Shown here one piece after another: positions 55,841 to 64,000 of a stretch of 64,000 bases of DNA (positions are counted from its first letter, which is position 1; each line of letters opens with the position of its first letter). Position numbers and translations under genes: made by a program. Below the pieces are notes generated by a model. That model did no database searches. It was not told the origin of the DNA and was given only the letters and a program-made list of their open reading frames with translations. The stretch is taken from contig NZ_RCHC01000020.1 of the NCBI RefSeq assembly GCF_003664645.1, positions 1-64,000 of the forward strand, given 5' to 3'. Origin of the DNA: Acinetobacter chengduensis. Lineage in GTDB: Bacteria > Pseudomonadota > Gammaproteobacteria > Pseudomonadales > Moraxellaceae.

Positions 55841-58800
55841 TTAACCAATAAATTTACGTGCATTACGGAACATACGTAACCAAGCACCATCTTGATCCCA
55901 ATCTTCAGGTTTCCAAGAATGTTGAATCGCACGGAAATTACGTTCAGGGTGTGGCATCATAATTGTTGCACGACCATCTTTTGACGTCACACCAGAAATC
56001 GCTTCTGGTGAACCGTTCGGGTTCAATGGATAGTGCTGTGTTGGGTTGCCTTGGCTATCTACATAACGCAAGATCACTTGATCACCTGCATTCAATGCAG
56101 CAATGTTCTCTGCACTAGCAACCACACGGCCTTCACCATGCGCAACTGCGATTGGAAGAATCGAACCTTCCATACCTTCAAGCAATACAGAATTTGATTT
56201 TTCTACACGTACGTTTACAGCACGCGCTTCAAACATTTCAGATGTATTGCGGTGGAAACGAGGCCAAGCTTCTGCACCTGGAATAAGTGGAGCAAGCTGA
56301 GATAACATTTGACAGCCGTTACAAATACCTAAAGAGAAAGTTTCGTCACGATTGAAGAATTTCTCAAATTGATCGCGTAGTTTAGGGTTAAACAACACTG
56401 ATTTAGCCCAACCACCGCCTGCGCCTAATACGTCACCGTAAGAGAAACCACCACATGCCACTAAGCCTTCGAAGTCATCTAAACTAATACGGCCAGCAAG
56501 CAAGTCGCTCATGTGTACGTCAACTGTATTGAAGCCCACTTTATCAAATGCTGCAGCCATTTCCACATGACCGTTTACGCCTTGTTCACGTAAAATCACC
56601 ATGTTTGGACGGCGTTCTGCAATGTACGGCGCTTCAATTGGCTCATTCAAATCAAATGTTGGTCTTGCAATTAAACCAGCATGAGATTTGTCAGCAATTA
56701 ACGCATATTCTTGATCCGCAGTTTCTACGTTGTCACGCAAACGCTGGATTTGATGTGACACTTCAGTCCATGCTTGTTGTAAGTCTGCACGGTCTAAGCT
56801 CAAACCATTAACCGTTAACGTATCTGTATCGTTTACAGTACCGACAACGCTAATTGCATCTTTTAATGTAGATGTTGCAACTTCGGCTTCAAGCGTTACC
56901 CAATCCGCTTTCGAAATTTGTAATACTGCACCAATTTCTTCTGCAAATAATGATTCAACTGATTGGTCTTCTAGCGCCACACCTAAGCGTGAAGCAAACA
57001 TCATTTCCGCAACAGTTGCTACTAAACCGCCATCACCAATGTCATGATAGGCTTTGATTAAGCCACGGTTGTTCCAATCTTGAACCAATGCAAAGAATGC
57101 TTTGAAGTCATCGAAGCTATCTACATCAGGAGTCACAGAACCGATTGCTTTATACACCTGAGCAAGGATCGAACCGCCAAGACGGAATTGACCTTTAGAC
57201 AAATCGATACGTACAAGTACAGACTCAAGGTTTTTCAATTCAGGTGTCAATGTTTTACGAACATCAGTTACTGGTGCAAATGCTGTAATCACACCTGACA
57301 TTGGAGAAGTTACAGATTTATCTTCGCCTTCGTCATTCCAAGTGGTGCGCATAGACAATGAGTCTTTACCAACAGGAATTGCGATACCTAAAGCAGGACA
57401 CATTTCCATGCCGATGGCTTTTACGCCTTCGAATAATGCTTGGTCTTCACCTTTTTGACCTGCAGCCGCCATCCAGTTTGCAGACAATTTAATGTCACTG
57501 ATTTGGTCGATTTTTGCAGACATGATGTTTGAAATCGATTCAGCAACCGATAAACGTGCAGAAGCAGCAGGATTTAACAATGCAACTGGTGGACGTTCGC
57601 CCATTGCCATTGCTTCACCTGTATAACCTACAAGGCTAGTCGTTGTTACCGCAGCATCTGCTACAGGCACTTGCCAAGGGCCAACAAACTGATCACGCGC
57701 AACCATACCTGTAATCGAACGGTCACCAATGGTGATGAGGAATGATTTAGAGGCAACTGTTGGATTTTTAAGAACGCGGTAAATTGCATCTTTCAGATCA
57801 GTTACTTTTGCAGCAGTGAAGTCATCACCTTTACGTTCAATCGTTTCGTATGAACGGCTCATGCGTGGTGTACCACCAAGCATCACTTGCATTGGCATAT
57901 CCACAGCTTTGTTTTCAAACAATGGATCTTCAACAGTTAAGTGACGTGCTTCAGTCGCTTCACCCAACACCGCAAACGGACAACGTTCACGTGCACAAAG
58001 TGATTCAAATAATTCTAATGAACTTGGGCGAATAGCCAATACATAACGTTCTTGTGCTTCGTTCGACCAAATCTCCATTGGAGACATGCCTTTTTCAAGC
58101 GAAGGAATTTTACGTAGATCAAGTACAGCACCTAACTCGTGATCGTTCACAAGTTCAGGCATAGCATTTGAAATACCGCCCGCACCTACGTCATGTACAG
58201 ACACGATTGGGTTGTGGTCTTCCATACGCCAGCAAGCATCAATCACTTCTTGGCAACGACGTTCCATTTCTGGGTTTTCACGTTGTACAGAAGCGAAATC
58301 TAGATTTTCACCCAATTTACCACTGTCTACAGAAGATGCAGCTCCACCACCTAAACCGATGAGCATTGCAGGGCCACCAAGAACGATCAATAAATCGCCC
58401 GGTTGAATTGCATCTTTTTCGACATGGTCAGGACGAATGTTGCCGTAACCGCCTGCAATCATAATGGGCTTATGGAAGCCTTTTACATCGCCATTTACGT
58501 TTTGTTCAAATGTACGGAAGTAACCATTTAACGCAGGACGGCCAAATTCGTTGTTAAATGCAGCACCCCCCAATGGGCCTTCAATCATAATTTGAAGTGG
58601 CGATGCCATACGAGATGGTTTGCCGTAGTTTTCTTCCCAAGGCTGTTCAAAGCCTGGAATGTTCAAGTTCGATACAGTAAAGCCTGTTAAACCAGCTTTA
58701 GGCTTACCACCACGACCTGTTGCACCTTCATCACGAATTTCACCACCAGAACCTGTTGCAGCACCCGCAAATGGCGCAATCGCTGTTGGGTGGTTATGCG

Positions 58801-59677
58801 TTTCCACTTTCATAAGAATGTGAGCAGCTTGGCTCTTGTATTTATAAACGTGGTGACCTGTTTCAGCGTCTTGTTTTGGATAGAAACGCTGTGTGTCAAA
58901 GCCCACGATCACAGAAGCGTTGTCTTTATATGCAGACAAAACATCTGTAGGAGATTCTTTATAGGTGTTTTTGATCATTTGGAACAAAGACAGTGGCTGA
59001 ACTTCACCATCAATTGTCCATTCAGAACCGAAAATTTTATGACGGCAATGCTCAGAGTTTGCTTGAGCAAACATCATCAGTTCGATGTCGTGCGGGTTAC
59101 GGCCCATTTTAATGAAGGCATCAGTTAAATAATCGATTTCTTCATCAGACAATGCAAAACCAAACTCAGAGTTAGCTTTTACTAAAGCTTCTTTACCTTG
59201 ACCCAAAATATCAATTGAATTTAAAGGTTTTGGTTCAGTTTCAGAAAAAAGCGCCACTGCATCTTCAATTTGATTGAATACGCTTTCGGTCATGCGGTCA
59301 TGCAATGCCAATTTTACTTCGTCAGAAACAGCATTTACGCCCTTCAAAGTAAATAAAACACCGCGTTCAAGGCGATGAACCGGTGTATTACAGTTGGCAA
59401 AAATATCTGTTGCCTTGGACGACCACGGAGAAATTGTCCCAACGCGTGGCGTCACTAATATTTGGACTTCATCACTTGCTGGCTGGCGCAATTCAAACGA
59501 TTGACCATCATTAAGCAGCTGTAAAGCGGATTGTTGTTGCTGTTCATTCAGCGCTTGGTCAAATAGATAGACCAATTGGCTTTCAATGTCTTGAACAGAA
59601 CTCATCGTAGATAGACGTGTTAATAGTTGCGTTTTCTTAAAAGAAGAGTGTGCTGATGCACCGGCCACGATAAACAT
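55841..59677 (-). CDS. purL: Phosphoribosylformylglycinamidine synthase
   Basis: Large single-chain FGAM synthase, 1278 residues as in E. coli. It has an N-terminal PurS-like part, two PurM-type repeats ([49 protein letters not shown]), and a C-terminal glutaminase with Cys1122 (CNGCQM), His1243 and Glu1245 (PHPE). The N-terminus beginning [13 protein letters not shown] aligns with E. coli PurL, so start 59677 is right. It is monocistronic. Confidence 0.97.
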   Translation of the reverse strand: MFIVAGASAHSSFKKTQLLTRLSTMSSVQDIESQLVYLFDQALNEQQQQSALQLLNDGQSFELRQPASDEVQILVTPRVGTISPWSSKATDIFANCNTPVHRLERGVLFTLKGVNAVSDEVKLALHDRMTESVFNQIEDAVALFSETEPKPLNSIDILGQGKEALVKANSEFGFALSDEEIDYLTDAFIKMGRNPHDIELMMFAQANSEHCRHKIFGSEWTIDGEVQPLSLFQMIKNTYKESPTDVLSAYKDNASVIVGFDTQRFYPKQDAETGHHVYKYKSQAAHILMKVETHNHPTAIAPFAGAATGSGGEIRDEGATGRGGKPKAGLTGFTVSNLNIPGFEQPWEENYGKPSRMASPLQIMIEGPLGGAAFNNEFGRPALNGYFRTFEQNVNGDVKGFHKPIMIAGGYGNIRPDHVEKDAIQPGDLLIVLGGPAMLIGLGGGAASSVDSGKLGENLDFASVQRENPEMERRCQEVIDACWRMEDHNPIVSVHDVGAGGISNAMPELVNDHELGAVLDLRKIPSLEKGMSPMEIWSNEAQERYVLAIRPSSLELFESLCARERCPFAVLGEATEARHLTVEDPLFENKAVDMPMQVMLGGTPRMSRSYETIERKGDDFTAAKVTDLKDAIYRVLKNPTVASKSFLITIGDRSITGMVARDQFVGPWQVPVADAAVTTTSLVGYTGEAMAMGERPPVALLNPAASARLSVAESISNIMSAKIDQISDIKLSANWMAAAGQKGEDQALFEGVKAIGMEMCPALGIAIPVGKDSLSMRTTWNDEGEDKSVTSPMSGVITAFAPVTDVRKTLTPELKNLESVLVRIDLSKGQFRLGGSILAQVYKAIGSVTPDVDSFDDFKAFFALVQDWNNRGLIKAYHDIGDGGLVATVAEMMFASRLGVALEDQSVESLFAEEIGAVLQISKADWVTLEAEVATSTLKDAISVVGTVNDTDTLTVNGLSLDRADLQQAWTEVSHQIQRLRDNVETADQEYALIADKSHAGLIARPTFDLNEPIEAPYIAERRPNMVILREQGVNGHVEMAAAFDKVGFNTVDVHMSDLLAGRISLDDFEGLVACGGFSYGDVLGAGGGWAKSVLFNPKLRDQFEKFFNRDETFSLGICNGCQMLSQLAPLIPGAEAWPRFHRNTSEMFEARAVNVRVEKSNSVLLEGMEGSILPIAVAHGEGRVVASAENIAALNAGDQVILRYVDSQGNPTQHYPLNPNGSPEAISGVTSKDGRATIMMPHPERNFRAIQHSWKPEDWDQDGAWLRMFRNARKFIG

Positions 59678-60070
59678 GCTGATTTTGGCTCCACGGGCTG
59701 GTCTTTTGAACCAAGCCGCAATGTGACTTGAAGAGAGCGCATATTCTACTGTGTATTGCTGAAATCAGCTAGATGGCAAAAGCAGTTTCTGCTTCCAATT
59801 GAATCAAGATTTTTTAAATAATGCTTTTATTTTCAGTAAAAAAAATTGAATGTAGTCGAGTAGGTTATCACATTTTTTATTGTAAAAATTATTAATTCAA
59901 AATAAATATCAATTGTGCTTTTATTTAGTGAGCAAAGCACTTTTTGTACACCGTTTAAGTGAATGTATGAAAACTCATGCAAACACTTAAACTACTGACA
60001 TCTGAAGATGTATTTCGTCTATAAAAGCAAAACCAATTCTTCATTTCAAAACCAACACCTTGTAAATCAG
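59678..60070. other. Intergenic region upstream of purL
   Basis: 393 bases without a plausible gene (the longest frame is about 15 codons). It holds the purL promoter and leader and the 3' end of the peptidase gene. Direct copies of CAAAACCAA at about 60027-60036 and 60048-60056 face an inverted TTGGTTTTG near 60074, so a weak long-loop terminator for the peptidase gene is possible. No PurR-like palindrome was recognised. Confidence 0.4.
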
Positions 60071-61096
60071 TTATTGGTTTTGCAAATAACTCAATAAATT
60101 TAAGATTGCTTCAGAAGCCAATTTCAATGAATTTGGGTCAACCCAGTCCGTTGTATCGCAAGCCTGATGGTAGCAAGGTGCAAACTCTAAAACATCGCCT
60201 TTTAACTGCTCATTAAACAGAATAATGGATGCCACTGGTACTTTACCTAAAAAAGGTACAGTATCACTTGCCGTTAAAGTGGATACATCTTTCTTAATCT
60301 TAATGCCTTTCTGCTGAAAAAACTTGCTAAGCTCTTGCTCCAGCGCCAAATCACCAGCATGCACTGGTACTGCGCGTAAGCCATCGGTCAGTGGCTTATA
60401 GTCTGCTTCAGACATGCCACGTGCTTTTAGCATTTTTTCCATCTCATCAACCGAAGACTTAGTTGCATCCGCAATCATAATGTCTGGATTTTTGGTTCCT
60501 ACCATATCCACATTAATATAAGCCTTAATATGTTTGAGTTGCTCAGGCGATAGTTTTTTAACAAATGCCTGCGAACCCGCAATGCCAACTTCTTCTGAAT
60601 CCCAGAAAGCCAAATAGACTGTATTTTTAGGTGCTGTTTTTTGCTGTGCTAGATGATGCATCAACTCTAACAATAGTGCGGTACCTGAACCATTATCATT
60701 AATGCCTGGGCCACTTTTGACTGAATCATAATGTGCACCCAAAACAATGGCATCATCTATATTTTGACCTTTAATTTCGACAATAATATTTTGCCCCACC
60801 ACCTTTTCTCTATTTTCAAAAGCGATCATCTGTGGCTGTAACCCTGCCTTTTTCGCTTCACTCATGATGTATTTTGCGGTAGCCAGACCACCCGCTGTTC
60901 CTACAGCACGGTTAGCTCCGTTATTGGTTGCAATCTTTTGAAAAGCATCTAAATGCGCCATCATTTTGCTACTGTCTAAACTGATTGCTAAAGACTGAAC
61001 TTCTGCTGTGGAAAACGCTGGCTTTTGCATACCTGCACAACCACTTAGCGCAAGGCCACAACTGATCAGCACACATGACGCGAATAAATACTTCAT
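60071..61096 (-). CDS. M28-family metallopeptidase lipoprotein
   Basis: Start at 61096 (MKYLFASCVL) gives a lipoprotein signal with lipobox LSGC, Cys20; the frame could begin at 61204, but that leader looks random. The 341-residue product has a PA/M28 zinc aminopeptidase fold with the ligands His/Asp in GAHYDSV and GINDNGSG, the catalytic pair in WDSEEVG, Asp in VDMVG, and a His in CYHQACDTTDW. Probably attached to the outer or inner membrane in the periplasm. Substrate unknown. Confidence 0.88.
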   Translation of the reverse strand: MKYLFASCVLISCGLALSGCAGMQKPAFSTAEVQSLAISLDSSKMMAHLDAFQKIATNNGANRAVGTAGGLATAKYIMSEAKKAGLQPQMIAFENREKVVGQNIIVEIKGQNIDDAIVLGAHYDSVKSGPGINDNGSGTALLLELMHHLAQQKTAPKNTVYLAFWDSEEVGIAGSQAFVKKLSPEQLKHIKAYINVDMVGTKNPDIMIADATKSSVDEMEKMLKARGMSEADYKPLTDGLRAVPVHAGDLALEQELSKFFQQKGIKIKKDVSTLTASDTVPFLGKVPVASIILFNEQLKGDVLEFAPCYHQACDTTDWVDPNSLKLASEAILNLLSYLQNQ

Positions 61097-61205
61097 TTTT
61101 ATTTCAACCCTCTTTGTTATCATCCCTTCATTTATAGAAATTTTAAGTGAATCATAATATGAAGATAAAGATGCTTTAAGTAAGCTACACAAAGTTGCGG
61201 ACATA

Positions 61206-61235
61206 AAAAAGGAGCCTTTTCTAAAGCTCCTTTTT
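61206..61235 (-). terminator. Terminator of the arylsulfatase gene
   Basis: AAAAAGGAGC (61206-61215) pairs with GCTCCTTTTT (61226-61235), 10 bp. Confidence 0.9.
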
Positions 61236-61249
61236 GATATCTTTCTAAA

Positions 61250-62890
<1,641 letters not shown>

Positions 62891-63091
62891 CTATCTGCAT
62901 TTTTATTTAAAAATCTACAATGCCCGAAAATCACTCTTAAACCCTGTCAAAGAATTGACATTGTCTAGCTGAATTTTCGCAAAGCTATACACAGAATAGC
63001 GCATGAAAAGTGTCAAACTATGACGCGCCACCCTAGTGCATTAGATGTAATTTTGGCATCATACATACAGCAAATAACTGAATAATGATAA

Positions 63092-64000
63092 ATGACTCAA
63101 ATGCGTTGGCTTGAACTACTTTCCACAGTTCGTATTGGCAGTAAAAAACAAAGTTCTGAACAGGCACGTAGCCCTTTTCATAAAGATTATGATCGCATTA
63201 TTTTTTCGCAAAGCTTTCGCCAGCTCAATCGTAAAACCCAAGTCCATCCGCTAACTCAACATGACGGCATTCATACACGCCTCACACATTCGCTTGAGGT
63301 GTCTTGTATTGGTCGTTCACTAGGGATGTTAGCTGCCGAAAAAATCAAAGATGAACTCCCTGTATGGATCGCTCCAGCAGACGTTGGCGCAATTATTCAA
63401 GCCGCTTGTCTTGCACATGACATTGGTAATCCACCTTTTGGTCATGCTGGTGAATATGCCATTCGTGAATGGTTTGATGATGCCTCACATACCGATTTTT
63501 TGCGTGATTTAAGCCCAGAGCAAGAAGCTGATGTACGCCAATTTGAAGGCAATGCACAAGGCTTACGCCTACTGACCAAAATTGATTATCATCCAGATGA
63601 TGGTGGCATGCGTCTGACTTATGCAACCCTCGGTGCTTATCTCAAGTATCCATGGTTGTCTAAAACCATTGCTTCTCAAGGCGAAACGCCTGCTAGTCAT
63701 CGAGCTAAGTTCGGCTGTTATCAATCCGAAAAAGACATTTTGCAACAAATTGCCGAGCAACTTGGCCTTATTCAACTGGGTGATTTTCATTACTGTCGTC
63801 ATCCACTCACTTACTTGCTCGAAGCAGCCGACGATATGTGCTATGCCCTGATTGATTTAGAGGATGGCATTATTCTCAACATGCTCAGTTATGAAGAAGT
63901 TGAACCAATCTTCCTCAATTTAATTGGTGAATATGGTGCACCAAATGAACTATCCATGAAAACCACATGGCAACAAAAAATTGCAGCGCTACGTGGCCGT
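63092..64000 (+). CDS. dgt: Deoxyguanosinetriphosphate triphosphohydrolase, 3' cut by window edge
   Basis: The first 303 codons of an HD-domain dGTPase that releases deoxyguanosine and triphosphate. Starts MTQMRWLELLSTVRI; the HD-fold metal residues are in HTRLTHSLEV and CLAHDIGNPPFGH (about 105-115), and the CYALIDLEDG segment follows. The frame remains open at the window end, so the rest (typically to about 440-500 residues) lies outside. It is divergent from the sulfatase gene. It has no stop in the window, so ORF lists that require a stop miss it. Confidence 0.93.
   Translation, partial: MTQMRWLELLSTVRIGSKKQSSEQARSPFHKDYDRIIFSQSFRQLNRKTQVHPLTQHDGIHTRLTHSLEVSCIGRSLGMLAAEKIKDELPVWIAPADVGAIIQAACLAHDIGNPPFGHAGEYAIREWFDDASHTDFLRDLSPEQEADVRQFEGNAQGLRLLTKIDYHPDDGGMRLTYATLGAYLKYPWLSKTIASQGETPASHRAKFGCYQSEKDILQQIAEQLGLIQLGDFHYCRHPLTYLLEAADDMCYALIDLEDGIILNMLSYEEVEPIFLNLIGEYGAPNELSMKTTWQQKIAALRGR

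Noticed and set aside
63393..63802. Minus-strand frames within dgt
   Set aside because: Antisense to the clear dGTPase reading frame.

Overview
The window reads as about 64 kb of Acinetobacter chromosome. It is AT-rich, codes with A/T-ending codons, and carries a recognisable carO (Acinetobacter outer-membrane protein CarO). The gene neighbourhoods are gammaproteobacterial/Moraxellaceae: rpsB-tsf beside map, lepA-lepB-DUF4845-rnc-era-recO-pdxJ, pabC-mltG-tmk, sbp-cysT-cysW-cysA-cysB. The species cannot be fixed from the sequence alone.

Layout. 1-2009: right end of a prophage or integrative element, with five or six small overlapping co-directional genes ending in an excisionase/AlpA-like DNA-binding protein and a terminator. 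It abuts the 3' end of a tRNA-Arg(CCG), the probable attachment site. 2264-4781: YadG/YadH ABC exporter overlapping queF. 4808-9309: a conserved unknown, then rodA-mltB-rlpA wall genes and an Mpo1/DUF962 membrane protein. 9409-12024: azlD/azlC branched-chain amino acid exporter with an AraC regulator, and a DUF3465 protein. 12205-15007: tsf, rpsB and divergent map. 15309-19149: class I aminotransferase, EamA transporter, hotdog thioesterase, an unknown and tRNA-Asn. 19348-20181: Fur-box-controlled DUF4198 periplasmic protein. 20308-29573: long leftward block miaE, pdxJ, recO, small lipoprotein, era, rnc, DUF4845, lepB, lepA, thioesterase, mucD. 29804-31441: nadB, divergent from mucD, with no sigma-E operon between them. 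31517-36587: HDAC-like deacetylase pair, hotdog thioesterase, tmk-mltG-pabC. 36793-43484: sulfate assimilation locus with two Sbp paralogues, an alpha/beta hydrolase, cysT, cysW, cysA and cysB. 43597-47576: FadL-family porin, carO, dapD, queE. 47607-54064: queC, a small secreted Cys protein, bcp-like peroxiredoxin, argO/argP pair, YceI, NadM-type adenylyltransferase, enoyl-CoA hydratase, nitroreductase. 54106-55364: a small accessory island with two structured direct repeats flanking a Nif3-like gene and an orphan gene. 55397-62884: a 42-residue membrane microprotein, purL, an M28 lipoprotein peptidase and a cytoplasmic-type arylsulfatase. 63092-end: dgt, cut by the window edge.

Most of the window is core metabolism and ordinary housekeeping. 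queF, queE and queC serve queuosine/preQ0 synthesis; sbp/cysTWA and CysB import sulfate, and the arylsulfatase could release it from organic esters; pabC-mltG-tmk and rodA-mltB-rlpA serve folate, dTTP and cell wall.

The least explained features are listed here. (1) A pair of about 90-bp three-hairpin direct repeats in which stem changes are compensatory, flanking an orphan gene. (2) A 97% identical, fully synonymous tract inside otherwise diverged tandem sbp genes, pointing to gene conversion. (3) Loss of the rpoE/algU-anti-sigma genes from an otherwise conserved nadB...mucD-lepA-lepB-rnc-era-recO-pdxJ block. (4) A perfect 15-bp terminator-like hairpin whose T-run ends at the start codon of a thioesterase gene. 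(5) A 42-residue membrane microprotein with a strong ribosome site. I found no CRISPR array, rRNA, or transposase, and no complete new multigene system that I could defend.
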